30,846 nt of DNA from Gnetum montanum (GCA_015680685.1 MNCI01037900.1:625277-656122); one strand, 5' to 3'. Counted from the first letter of the stretch, positions 10,364-20,745 are shown. The notes: a model not told the origin generated them from the letters alone. Made by a program: numbers and translations.

Positions 10364-10770
10364 GGCTAGGTCTAGCATGAAATTCAAATGGGCACCACGT
10401 GGCATGGATGTTACACTGATATGTTACACTCTCATGAGAGTAGCAAAGTGTTATGCTCTGAAGGACATCAATGGGTATCCAAAGACTATTGAACTATGAC
10501 CACCCTACCTAGATTGCATGGTCTAGAGTTTGAGAGACTACAATGTACCTACAAATAGTGTCAAAATAATGCAACTTAGAGACTACACTCTGGAACTATG
10601 TCTTCCCCCTCTTTCTAGTAGGGTCAAGCATAGAACAATTTTGGGGATCAATGGGAGGTGTAAAAGAGATACAAATTGATGATCTTGGATGCTGAAGGAA
10701 TGTGAAAGTTGGGATGAAGGCCAATGTTGAGTTCTAGAGGATTTTAGAGGCTGTAAGAGGCTTTTCTTTA

Positions 10771-11503
10771 GTGTTACGCTAGCTACGATCTAGAGCGTAA
10801 CACAACACTTAGTAAAAATATTACAAAATTTTGATTTTCTACATTAGTTATGTTGGCTATGCTAGGGTGTGTAGTAGAGCATAGTAGGGACACTTAGCCA
10901 AATTTTTATGAAATATGCAATTTTCCTTCATGGCACACTGGCTACGCTTTAGGGCATAGTAGGATAGGCAGCCTCAAAAGTTAGGAAATGTGCCAAATGT
11001 TTCTTCAATGTCAAGCTAGCTTAACAGTTCCTTGTCCAACACTTAGGCAAAACTAGGCACTTGAACTTGTGTCATGCTTGTTATGCTATGAAGGGTAGCA
11101 GAGTGTAGCAACCTGAAAGATAGAAAATTTGTCAAGCTATTTTTCGCATCCTAAGAACTTTTGACAACTTCTAGCCTAGTACTTGGGTGAATTGGTAATT
11201 GGGACATGTGTCAAGCTGGGTACGCTGGGAAGTGTAGCAAGCATGACAACCTAGGGATAAAAAAATTTGCTAAATCTTTTCATTCATCCCAAGCAACCCT
11301 TGATCACTTATGGCTTGACACTTGGGAAAATTGACCATGGAAATGTGTGCTATGCTAGCTATGTTGAGGAGCATAGCAGGTAGATTGAGAGCATAGTAGG
11401 ACACTTAGAAAATTTTTTATGAAACTACTGTTGACACTTAGAAAAATATTATAGAATAGGGCTTAAAGTGTGTTATGTTGGCTATGCTATAAAGAATAAC
11501 ACA
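10771..11503. repeat. Array of dyad-symmetric motifs in E1 U3
   Basis: Perfect inverted arms occur at 10771-10780/10794-10803 (GTGTTACGCT with AGCGTAACAC), 10857-10863/10878-10884 (CTATGCT with AGCATAG), 11348-11356/11370-11378 (TGCTATGCT with AGCATAGCA) and 11469-11476/11496-11503 (TGTGTTAT with ATAACACA). Weaker copies lie near 10940, 11080 and 11220. The motifs are clearly related to one another yet have changed in both arms together. Confidence 0.7.
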
Positions 11504-11574
11504 AGACTTAGAAAATATTTATCAAGTTTTGATACTTAGAAAAATTTTCCATTAAACTATCGAAGTCTGAAATT

Positions 11575-12609
11575 GGTGGTGTTTCAACCTCAATCCCTTC
11601 TTGTGAAATTTGGTACCCCAACACAATTCCTTCTTGGACCATAAGGTGACATTTTTGCTAGTTGAGCCACAAATTTATTTCCACACATCTTTTCAGTACT
11701 TGCTCAAGGCAGTCAACAGCTTGCTCAAATGTAGCTCCATAGGTGGAGAAGTCATCCATGAAGACTTCCACACCACTACCGATTTGCTATTTGCAAATAC
11801 TATGGACTAGGTGTTGAAATGTTGCAGGGGCATTACATAGACCAAATGACATCCTACAATATGCAAAATTTTTCCAAGGACTTGTGAATGTTGTCTTGGC
11901 TTGATCTTCTAGCATAATTTGGATTTGGTTATACCACTATAACTATCCAAGAAGCTATAATAGCAATTTCTGGATATGGTGTCCAACACTTGATCTACAA
12001 ATGTCAATGAAAAATGATCTTTAAACATTATGATATTTAACAACTTGAAGTCGATGCAGACCCACCACTTGGCACCTTTCTTTGACATAATTATGAGTGG
12101 GCTAGCCCACTCACTATCCACAATGGGATAGATGAACCTTGCCTTGAGGAGTTGCTTTATTTTCCCCTTGACAATCTACTTCAATTTGGGGTTTAGCCAC
12201 CTTTGCAGCTACCTTCTTGGCATCATGGCCAAGTTGGTGTAAATATGATGCTAGCATATCCTTGAATAAATTCTAGTTAGTTTGGGAAATGACCAAGCAA
12301 AGGCTATTGTCTAGTTGTTAATCACTTTAACAAATTTTCTTTTTGTTTAGGAGAAATTTTGACATTGATGATTATAGGCTTACCATTATTTAAGAATGCA
12401 TAATCCATTATGATTGGTATATTTTTTAACTTTAGGGGCTCCTGTTTGAAATTATTAGGGATTTCCAACTCTTTCCAGGTATCATCATCTTCATCATCAA
12501 AGAGTTGGTGATGAACTTGCTCAAGTTCATTAATTCTTTCAACATAAGCACATGTTAGGCTCTCAGTTGGTTCCATGCATAATGTGCTACTATTTGAGTC
12601 AGCTATCAA
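11575..12609 (-). pseudogene. E2 reverse transcriptase, decayed
   Basis: The leader part (12609-12322) has KPIIINVKISPKQKENLL, the usual stretch before gypsy RT. RT proper starts near 12150 with SEWASPLIIMSKKGAKWWVC, then KDHFSLTFVDQVLDTIS and YYSFLDSYSG (motif A, Asp retained). After a frameshift it reads FAYCRMSFGLCNAPATFQ and VEVFMDDFSTYGATFEQA; the FMDD active-site codons are at 11751-11762. The thumb-side block EGIVLGYQISQEGIEV is the last recognisable piece. It would copy element RNA into DNA. The catalytic residues survive but the frame does not. RNase H is absent because the sequence changes to E1 U3 repeats. Confidence 0.9.
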
Positions 12610-12624
12610 CCATTTGGTGCCTTT

Positions 12625-13130
12625 CTATTTTGTGATTGCTCCATACAAACATCCTTGAATATTTGTTTCTTGTGCACACTGATTGTATGCTTTGATGTAT
12701 GTACTTTTAATGGACCAAATCTTTTCCACACAATTGAACTCATTATTGGTATATGCGATGCATGGAATATGCTTCTTCTCTAACTTTCCAAATTCATTTT
12801 TCTTGGAGATTTCCAAAGAGAGGTCCCTAATGCCCATACATGCATCTACCATGCTTAACCAAGACCTTCCCATAATGATGGGGAAGTCACCTTTGTAGTT
12901 TTCAATCCTAATCACTAGAAAATTGGCAAGATAGGACCATCCACTAACTGTGGTCATAATGTCCTCCACTAATCCTAGAGGAATAGTAATTGATTACTTT
13001 GCTAATTCTAAATAGATTTTGCTTTTCTTGAGAGGTGGTAGGTTCTAAGCCTTGTACATATCATGAGAGATGAGATTGACATTGGAACCAGAATCAAGAA
13101 GAGCCTTGCATGGCTCATGTCTAGCAATCT
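12625..13130 (-). pseudogene. E2 retropepsin, decayed
   Basis: The active site reads LLDSGSNVNLIS, with DSG codons at 13087-13095 intact. The conserved C-terminal block is GDFPIIMGRSWLSMVDACMG (about 12890-12830), matching the gypsy 'ILGRPFL....A.IDV' pattern. It lies between gag and RT, as expected. One stop separates the two halves. It would cleave the element polyprotein. Confidence 0.85.
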
Positions 13131-13189
13131 TTAGATAAATGAGAGGATTTTCTGGGTTAGATCTCTTTGTGGGAAGATTACCAGTGTTA

Positions 13190-15655
13190 ATCTAACTAGA
13201 AATAACATGATTTAATATCACAATATGGATATGAGGTGGTGTTTGGTTTAAAGGGTACTCAAAGATGTTTGATGCAGAGGATGAGGGTACTAAAGATGCA
13301 AGATAATCAACCATACTAGGTTTTGAGGGTTGAAGAGGACTATTAGGTTGAAAGAAGGATCTTTCTCTAGATTGATTATCCAAACCACTCGGTTGGAAAG
13401 TCGATTGTGAATGTAGAGCCCTCGTAGCATTTTTTTGATATAGCTATGAAGGAATCTCACCCTGTATGGATAGAGTAGGAGGTAATTGGGTTGAGGGCAG
13501 AGGTGTGTGTGTAGATAGATATAGAGGGTGGTATGGATATGGGTTTTCTTCTTGAGTAAATGGTGAATGTGTTTGGTGGTACTTTGGAGGGTAATAATGA
13601 TGCTAAAATGAGGCATGACTTATAGAACTTCTTGGAGGAATGGATTGCTGAATGTAGTACCTGTATAGATCTGGTTGCCTATAAGGGCACTACTACTTTG
13701 GTGATGGGATTTTCCATGATTGTGGTTGATGCCACTATTGGTATTGATCATATGGTTTTGGTGCAACTTCACTTGGGTAGTAAGCTTATTGTTGCTAGCG
13801 GAATTACCTTGGATTGCCTTGAGGATAAGGCAATCATCTAGGTGATTGCCTACATGCTAGTTAAGGATTCAATGTGTACATCCTAGACCCTTGTAAGTGT
13901 GACACCATAGGGTAACATCCATTTGGATATTCATATTAATAACCAATTTCATTATCAGAGTCAGTTTTCACAACTTCCTCTACAGCTGCAACTTTGCCCT
14001 TACGTCTTTAGTAGGCGCATTCAGCTTCTTTTTGCCTCCTATAGTTATGATCACTATTTTGATCTTTGGATTCTTCAACAATCTTCATAACAGTTTGGAA
14101 TTTTTCATTGAAAGAGGCCCATAATTTATCAACCTTTGCTAGAATATCAGAAATATATTTTTGGATAGGTAAGATTTTCTTGTTCATCATTTCATCAAGT
14201 GGTGACTCCTTATCACAAAATTGAACCTCCTATTTCCTAATATAAGGATCCCTATTATACTCTTCTGCACTTTCCCTTACAACTCACCTTCTTCTTTTTC
14301 TACCTACTCTATCAGCCTTTGGATCTAATGAGCTCTTAGTTCAAACAATCTCCCTTGGGCATACACCCCAAAAGTTCTTCTAATTTCTACTCTGATCCCA
14401 TCTATGATGTGTCAAAGTTATTTCCTCTGAGAATAATCATGACCATGGCATTGGTGTAAGAGTAAATAATATCTACCCATGGTGGCATCCAAGGATTCAT
14501 GTGTTCCATATTTCCAACCTTGGATTTGCCTTCTCAAATTAGACACTCTAGCTTACATCTGGTATTTGTCATTAAATAGCTTTAACATGGTACTCCATTG
14601 GTGAATGGATTCTAGTTCTAAGGACCAATACCAACTCTTAGCTTCCTTAGTGAGTGTCTTGGGAAAAAACTTGAGTTTCTACCAGTCATTTTTAATGTTT
14701 TGTAAGGCACAAGCATCGTGGAAAGATTGTAGATGATTTTGCAGATCAAAATTGTATCCCCCCTCAAATCATGGGATATTATTCATGTTTAGGCACTTGA
14801 TCTGACTATTTTTCATATGCCTAGTTGGGATCTTTACTGCCTCTACAATGTTAAGCATGCTTTAAGTCACCAATACAGGTTCATCATCATGATTGTATTG
14901 ATGATGTCGATGATGGTTTTTGTCACCTCTACATTCTTGATGGCTTTGATGGTCATTGTTGTCTTGTTGATCACCTTCATCACGATTATTTCAATGGTAG
15001 CTTTTATGAGAACTAGAAGATGGAGAGGAATTTTTGGAATTAGATGAAGAGGATGAAGAGGAAGGTGGACCATCACCACCTCTTCATTCATTATGGTCAT
15101 CATCCTTAGATCCTTTGACATTGTGATGTTTACTTGAGTCCCTACCTTGACTATCATTTTTTCCCAAATCTAGTTTATGAATAATGGATCATAGGTTTAG
15201 GGTCACACCCTCATTACCAACAATAGGGGGTGGAGAATCTTCAGGTTGAGAACCTTCAAAAGGAGGATCGTCATTGTCATCTTGATTTAGAAGGAATAAG
15301 GGATTAGTGAAATGTTTTCCCTTTGTAAACTTGTGGTGCTTCACCTAGTGTCAATCTCACTTATGTTGTGTTTTAGTGGGATGGTAGTCCCAAGTGTCAT
15401 GATCATTCACAACATATTCCTCATGAATATCCAAGATGCCCAACCTTTTAAGGGTTTGAAATAGCATCCCAGGCACAAATTTATCAAGGGGCAATACAAT
15501 GTTACCCTCCATGTCACACCATTGCAACTATTCATCCTGATGGAGGATGGAGGTGAAGTCTGGTACATACTCATCTGGTATGAGTATATACCACTTTTGC
15601 AGTCTTGTGGGACCAGCAATTTGACATCTTCACACCTATGAAAAGAAGAAGACAT
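13190..15655 (-). pseudogene. E2 gag, decayed
   Basis: The likely start is the ATG at 15653-15655, about 130 bases after the PBS. The N-terminal part is polar, with a Ser-rich tract (GPPSSSSSSSNSKNS) and a His/Asp/Asn-rich stretch around 15090-14870. The capsid domain lies at about 14770-14450: FEGGYNFDLQNHLQSFHDAC, then LKFFPKTLTKEAKSWYWSLE and the SIHQWSTMLKLFNDKY block. Downstream at 14190-14008 is a Lys/Glu-rich stretch (ILAKVDKLWASFNEKFQ). Many TAG/TGA stops and several frameshifts interrupt it. No convincing zinc knuckle was found. Confidence 0.75.
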
Positions 15656-15782
15656 TTTGCAAAAAAAAAAAATTATTAGTATGGTTAGTAGTTATATGTT
15701 ATGTAAAAGTGATGTTGACCTTGAGTTCATCCAATGATATAAATAATATTCACTAATCCTAGATAGTGCACATTCAACAAAA

Positions 15783-15802
15783 AGGTTCCCAGCAATGGTG
15801 CC
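15783..15802 (-). promoter_or_regulatory. E2 primer-binding site, tRNA-Asp type
   Basis: The minus strand reads TGGCACCATTGCTGGGAACC, one base inside the CTCATCA end of LTR A. It resembles the TGGCGCCGTTGCCGGGGA PBS complementary to plant tRNA-Asp, with the CG positions changed to CA or TG-type transitions. That PBS is common in Athila/Tat-type elements. Confidence 0.85.
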
Positions 15803-16044
15803 AATGATGAGTAGTGAAGGTACCCCTATGCCCAACCATACGAATCACAAAGCATTCACACACGATTTGGTCAAATTCCATGGACTTTATAGTTTCTAGT
15901 ACACTAGTCTTCTAGGAAGTGAACCTTGCCCTAAGGTCATTCATTATCTTCCCAATTATACTTGTGAAGCATAATGGTATGGTTGAGAAATTGAGGCATG
16001 TCATTTTTATCATTTTATATTTTATGTTTTTGGATGCTTGAAGA

Positions 16045-16063
16045 AAGAGAGAGAGAGAGAGAG
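16045..16063. repeat. (GA)n microsatellite
   Basis: About nine GA dinucleotides follow AAGAAA inside LTR A. They are absent at the matching place in the other LTR copies, so this is a local expansion. Confidence 0.9.
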
Positions 16064-16590
16064 TAATTTAATGACTAATCTAAATTAACTAACTAACTGG
16101 TCTCTAACTAATCCTAATATAAGCATCCATCCCTACCTTCTGTACAAGTCTTGAACCCATGTATCCATTGCTAGGTTACCAAGCACTACACGACTGGGTG
16201 CACCAAGGACTAATGCTACTAGGATTACTAAGTGAATACATGTTATGCTCGAAGTGGTTGTACTCATGTATTTAATTTATCTAGCTTATCTTGCTTAATT
16301 ATCTAAATTAGCTTAATTACTAGAAAATATTGAATAACTAATTGAAAACATTAAATTCACAAATGAAATTTTTGATCTATTTAAAATTTTGCAAGGTTTA
16401 TCAAAAAGCTTATCTTTACTACCACACACACTATTGTGCTCAGGTACAATAATGCTCAAATAAAGATCCATACACTAAATGACTCCTGCTATGAGCACTC
16501 AGGAGAAATATTTTAAGTTTCAAATGTAAAAACTGCAAGAGTTTAGCTACTACTAAAACCTCCTTGCCATAAATGTGGTTGGTAAGCACA

Positions 16591-16599
16591 TATTTATAG
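16591..16599 (-). promoter_or_regulatory. TATA box of LTR A
   Basis: CTATAAATA on the minus strand, directly downstream (in transcription sense) of the palindromic U3 module, is at the same position as in LTRs B-E. Confidence 0.75.
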
Positions 16600-16740
16600 T
16601 TGAAAAGCAGATCCTATGTCAATGGGGCCTCATCAATGCATCATTGCATGTGTCGATAGAGCCTCATCGATGAGGCCCAGTTGATGAGGTTGCATTGACG
16701 AGGCCTCATTGACACAACCAAACTACAACTCATCACATGA

Positions 16741-17735
16741 CCAATAATTTTTAGGGCTGCTCATCAATATGTCCACTCTTGTGAACACTACCAATGAGAT
16801 GGTGGAATGACTACTCAAATGGAGGTACCTCAATAGTGGATCCAACCATTAGAACCCTTCAACTTCTGGGCCATTGATTTCATGGATTTCATCACACCCA
16901 TGTCAAATGGAAAGAAGAACATCATAGTCATTGTTGAATATTGTATGAAATGGGTAGAAGAAATAGTTGTTACCAATTGTACATCTTCTACTATTGCTTG
17001 GTTTGTACAAAAAAATGTTGTAAATAGGTTTGGTGTGCCACGTGCATTAATTTCTAATAATGGAATTCACTTTATAGGCACTACTTTTTGGAAGCTTATG
17101 TAATGCTTGGGGGTTGAAAATAAGCTAACAACACCCTACCACCTCTAAGCCAATGGTCAAGCTGAGGTTACCAATAGGGAAATCACAAAGATTCTAACAA
17201 GAACTATCAATAAATATAGGAAAGACTAGAGCACAAAACTCAACAATGCCCTTTGGGCCTATTTCTCAACATGGAAACTTCCTATAGGCTATTCTCCCTA
17301 TGAGATAGTGTATGAAAAACTACCAATACTTCCTATTCAATTTGAGCTTCATACACTTTCAATAGCCTGTGACCTCAACCTTGACTTGAGTCTAGCACAA
17401 AAAAAAAAGGATTAATGAATCTTAACTTGCCAAAAAAAAACCTAATTGATCATCCTATCATCTAAAAACTTGCACAAGACATTCAACAAAATGCATCATG
17501 GCCTTAAAATTAGGAAAGTCAAATTTCAACTAGGAGATAAGGTCTTTTACTAGAATCCCACATATGTACCTCAATGAACTAAGTTTTAAACATTGTGGGA
17601 ATGACTTTATATAATTTATGAAACTTTTTCTTTTGGGATCATGATGATATACAAACCTAAGAACCTAGATAAGAAACAAATAGTCAACATACAACAAGTT
17701 AAACCTTTCCATGAGCATAAGCTAGCTAATACAAC
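16741..17735 (+). pseudogene. E3 integrase, decayed
   Basis: The frame opens with PIIFRAAHQYVHSCEHYQ, the second half of the HHCC zinc finger (one Cys remains, the other reads His/Tyr). It continues LEPFNFWAIDF (first catalytic Asp, 16876-16878), NGKKNIIVIVEYCMKWVEE, RFGVPRALISNNGIHF (second catalytic Asp replaced by Asn at 17056-17058) and NGQAEVTNREI (catalytic Glu at 17164-17166). Then come NNALWAYFSTWKLPIGYSPY and FELHTLSIACDLNLDLSLAQ. Stops occur at 17101, 17146 and 17227. Integrase would join element DNA to the chromosome. This copy is dead by both frame and active site. Confidence 0.9.
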
Positions 17736-19799
17736 AAACACCTTATCAGATGGACAATCATGCTCAATATTTTAGATTTCCTTCTTTTAACTTAGTTGTG
17801 GAGGAGATGACCATTCATGCTAACTATATAAGCAGCTCCTTAGTTTTTCATCCTTTTCTACATGTTTTTTTTACACCTTATTACTTTTACAACTTTTTGT
17901 TTTACACATTTTTTATCTTACATTTTTTGTTTTCTACATTATTAATCTTTTAAAGTTTTTGTTTTGCAACATTGTTAGTGCATTTTATTTTTCTTAATTA
18001 GTTTACAATTTCTTATATATTTTCCTTTATTTGGATGTGATTTTCTTATTGTGTTTTAATAATGTCATGCCTTATTGCCACTTGGGTATAGTGTGGTTTG
18101 ATTGATGTGGGCATTTGCTATCTAGTTATTTAATTGTTGGTGTCTGGATTCTAGCTTTGAATTTTGTTACTGATAAGTAGGACATGGTTTCCTTTTCATG
18201 CAACAGGCAATGAGTCCACAACATCCACCCATCCATAAAATTTATGGATTTTCTTGTTCTAGAAATGTGTAGTCTCTTTTTCATTAATAAAAATTTAATG
18301 AACTTGTGACTTTGGTAGTTTCTAGATTTGGAAAGAACTCAAAGGTTTGAATAGGGTGTGACTTCTAAGGGGATTCGATACTCTTTGTGCCTTTTTTCTT
18401 ACTTGGGTGCATGTGCATTTTCATGGATTTCTTACTATTCCATGTTGACCAATAACAAGAAGTTGAATAAGTCTTTGCATGGTGCGGTTCCCATTTCAAA
18501 AAAATAAAAATAAAAATATAAATAAAAAAGAACAACAAACAAAAAAAAGAAAAAAATGATAAGAATTCAAAGCACACCCCTTAGATAAAATAAATGGGCT
18601 ACAAGAATTAGTTATCGAATTAGAAAGAGATGTTACCCATGCCTAGAGGTCCCCTCTAATTAACGTCCTTTCTCACTTCCTAATTCTCTTTTCTTCTCTA
18701 ATAAGGAATGATGATTATTCTGTGTGAGCACTCTTGTGTCTCAGGAGCATGGACTAGTCTTAGAATGGTGATGTGATATCACTAAGCATGGTTAGTTTTG
18801 GTTTGGACTAAGGATAAATCTTATCAAGTCATATAACTATAAAATTCACAAGGGACTTTATGTAACCTTAATCAAGAACTCCATTCCACTCTCTATCTCT
18901 TCCACCTATGCTTTTCATGTCTCACCTCACTACCAGTTTCATGTTCTTGTTTGATGTCCTGGTTTGATGTGTTGAAATTATTAGGTAGTTTCTTGATATT
19001 TTTGTCTTTAACTCTTCATAACCATTAAGCCTCCACGGAGCCCATGGACTTCTCGGTTTGAAGTTATGCAAGGGCAATAAAAGACTTATGCCTGCTTTGT
19101 GGAGGACCCACTTGCATATCTTTTGGTTGGATTAGTTAACTTCTTTACCCTTAGACTTTCTTATAATCAAATCCTTTTGCATGCCTCATCAATTACATCC
19201 AATTGTGTGCATCTTCACAATGTTTGTTTAGTAAATCCTCTTTTTATTGTTGTGAATTCTTAAACCCGCTTCAAGCATTTCATCACATTCAAACTTTTAG
19301 AATTTAATGAACCACTTATCCATTTCACCTATTTTTCAAATTTCCTACTAACACTATTAACGAAATCAATCCACCACCATCACAACCTAGCCAAGTGTAA
19401 CCACTGATGAGACAAGGTACTTCACAGCTATACATTACACATTACATACTAATCCCTAATGTTTTTGTGATTGCAGTAGGAAGCATGGACTAGAAGCAAG
19501 ACTATCTTCATTAAAGGATAAGTAGCAACACCATGTGATGAGGACTCTTCATTATTGTTGAATCTTCTTCCTTGCTCTTTAGTTGTCAAAGGAGTTGGAT
19601 GTTAGTTTTGTCTAGGGTGTTCACTTCTCTTATCATGAACACCCAATTTTGTAAAATATTGTAATCTGTACACTTAGGCACTTAGAGTTTGTTTGTTCCA
19701 TTTGAGTTAGTATGAATGTCAGCCAATAATCCCATACCTACCAAATATTTTGTAAGGACCTAGTTTCTCCTTTTATTCAATCAAGAACCAATTTTCATT
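17736..19799 (+). other. E3 3' untranslated region, no gene seen
   Basis: About 2 kb of T-rich and mixed sequence has no recognisable domain on either strand. The last 110 bases (19695-19813) match the sequence beside LTR C (28195-28312, opposite strand), which marks this as the element's 3' internal region. Confidence 0.6.
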
Positions 19800-19813
19800 C
19801 AGTCATGGGGGTA
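19800..19813 (+). promoter_or_regulatory. Polypurine tract of E3
   Basis: CAGTCATGGGGGTA stands directly before the TGATGA start of LTR B. The matching position beside LTR C reads CATTTGTGGGAGTA. This is where plus-strand DNA synthesis would be primed. Confidence 0.6.
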
Positions 19814-19938
19814 TGATGAATCATGTTTAGACATGCTTTGATATCGAATACATGATATTAGAGCCTAGATATCAAATACCTAATATCGAATCCCAAGATG
19901 TAATGTCAAATATCCAATATCATAGGGTATATGCCAAC

Positions 19939-19947
19939 CTATAAATA
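19939..19947 (+). promoter_or_regulatory. TATA box of LTR B
   Basis: CTATAAATA in the context CCAACCTATAAATATAGCAC, about 125 bases into the LTR. Confidence 0.75.
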
Positions 19948-20116
19948 TAGCACTTGGGCACATGATTTCATAATCAGTTTTTTTCATAGAGTAATGAAGT
20001 TTTTGCAGTTTAGCCATTCTAGAGTTAGAATATTTCTAAGTGGCCACAATAGGAGTTGAAGTGTGTATGGACCTTTGTTCAAGCACTAATGTACTTGAGC
20101 ATAGCAGTATGACAAA

Positions 20117-20122
20117 AATAAA
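20117..20122 (+). terminator. Poly(A) signal of LTR B
   Basis: AATAAA in AAAAATAAAGATGAGC. It is conserved in position with LTRs C, D and E and would define the end of R. Confidence 0.65.
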
Positions 20123-20692
20123 GATGAGCCCTTCTGATAATCCTTGCAACACTGAGAATAGATTAATGTTTTCTTTAATGNAGATGAGCCCTTCTTTAAT
20201 GCATTTATCATTCATGCACTTTACTTTAATGCACTTAAATTAAGCAATTAATTTTTAGTTGCTACTGAACATAAGCATGACCACTTAGAGCATATGTGTA
20301 GCACTTGGTAACCTAAAAACGCTTAACGTTTGGTAACCTAGCAATAGTACATGCATTCAAGATGTGTGTGGAGAGTGGGAACAGGTACTTATGTTAGGCT
20401 AGCTAGGTAGTAGATAAACTAGATATTAAATTACCCTACCTTTTATTCTCGCTCTAGGAAATTAAATTTATAAAACATAAAATGATAAGAATCATATACC
20501 TTAGGTGCACTTAACCATAAACTTGTACCTCACAAGTGGAACTGAGAAGACAATGATCATCCTGATTGGATTTCACTCCCCAGAACTAGTTTACTTGGGA
20601 AATTACGGTTTGCAAAGTTCAATTGGATCACACATGAACACTTGTGATTCATATGGTTGGGCATAGGGGTACCTTGCCACTCATCATTTGTG

Positions 20693-20745
20693 TTTTGGAT
20701 ATCGAAGCACACTTCCAACCAGATGGGAAATCCATCCAAACTTTA
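20693..20745 (+). pseudogene. Scrap of a gypsy integrase
   Basis: Just beyond LTR B the plus strand reads AHFQPDGKSIQTL, close to the 'A.HPQTDGQ.E..IQTLE' block of chromovirus-type integrases. Only about 17 codons are visible before the sequence turns AT-rich. It may be the target element into which E3 inserted. The match is short and could be chance. Confidence 0.3.

Larger units (their letters stand above)
841..11551 (-). mobile_element. E1: Tat/Ogre-like gypsy element with gag-protease only
   Basis: Read on the minus strand, this block runs LTR with TATA box (10355-10363), candidate PBS (9655-9674), gag, and protease with the Tat-style FNLILGRSW motif. It then continues into a minisatellite and an antisense multi-exon pseudogene where pol should be. 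Related dyad-bearing repeats occur at the far left (about 1000-1150) and in the right LTR (10771-11503), which is why I join the two ends into one element. No RT, RNase H or integrase is visible, so it would have been non-autonomous. Tat-lineage elements are known for extra antisense ORFs between pol and the 3' LTR. Exact ends and target duplications are not resolved. The right end abuts the E2 RT without a clean border. Confidence 0.6.
9682..11551 (-). repeat. E1 5' LTR
   Basis: The inner end is TGACATCCGAAAATGTCGG in plus sense, itself a small inverted repeat, next to the candidate PBS. A TATA box lies at 10355-10363 on the minus strand. Upstream of it (10400-11551) the U3 is a long series of degenerate dyad motifs separated by ACTTAGAAAAATTTT-like spacers. 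The outer border is placed at the CA at 11551 because E2 RT coding is readable from about 11575, but the border may be a deletion joint. Confidence 0.5.
11575..16735 (-). mobile_element. E2: 5' half of a gypsy element (LTR A, gag, PR, RT)
   Basis: On the minus strand the order is LTR A, tRNA-Asp-like PBS, gag, protease and reverse transcriptase, which is the canonical gypsy order. It ends abruptly just after the RT block EGIVLGYQISQEGIEV, so RNase H, integrase and the 3' LTR are missing. The PBS and protein style suggest an Athila/Tat-type lineage. Frames contain many stops and shifts. Confidence 0.8.
15804..16735 (-). repeat. LTR A (5' LTR of E2)
   Basis: In plus sense it begins TGATGAGT at 15804 and ends ACTCATCA at 16735, a perfect terminal inverted repeat, 932 bases in all. 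The TATA box is at 16591-16599 on the minus strand. A degenerate AATAAA-like site (AGTAAA) lies at about 16415-16420. U3 (16621-16735) is a cluster of TCATCGATGAGGCC-like palindromes. The inner 150 bases match the U5 of LTRs B, C and E. A GA microsatellite lies at 16045-16063. Confidence 0.9.
16736..20686 (+). mobile_element. E3: 3' half of a gypsy element (integrase to 3' LTR)
   Basis: Plus-strand order is the second half of the integrase zinc finger, integrase core, about 2 kb of non-coding 3' region, PPT and LTR B. It starts immediately at the outer end of LTR A. The first five bases (CATGA) may be the target duplication made by E2 insertion. The 5' part of E3 is not in the window. Confidence 0.8.
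19814..20686 (+). repeat. LTR B (3' LTR of E3)
   Basis: It starts TGATGAATCATG and ends CCACTCATCA, 873 bases. The U3 carries GATATCGAATAC-type repeats. TATA is at 19939-19947 and AATAAA at 20117-20122. The U5 end (about 20560-20686) matches LTRs A, C and E. One unresolved base (N) lies at 20181 next to a local duplication of AGATGAGCCCTTCT (20122 and 20182). Confidence 0.9.

Noticed and set aside
14817-15047. Plus-strand 76-residue Met/Ile/Val-rich open frame resembling a membrane protein
   Set aside because: It is the complement of the Ser/His/Asp-rich gag of E2; the hydrophobic look comes from the reversed codons.
17750-18577. Short hydrophobic open frames (17750-17953 plus, 18365-18577 minus)
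   Set aside because: They are T-rich or A-rich low-complexity translation in the E3 3' region, with no family resemblance.
11575-20686. E2 and E3 as two halves of a single element rearranged by autointegration or inversion
   Set aside because: LTR A and LTR B carry different U3 module types, which two LTRs of one element should not. Nesting of two related elements is simpler, though not proved.
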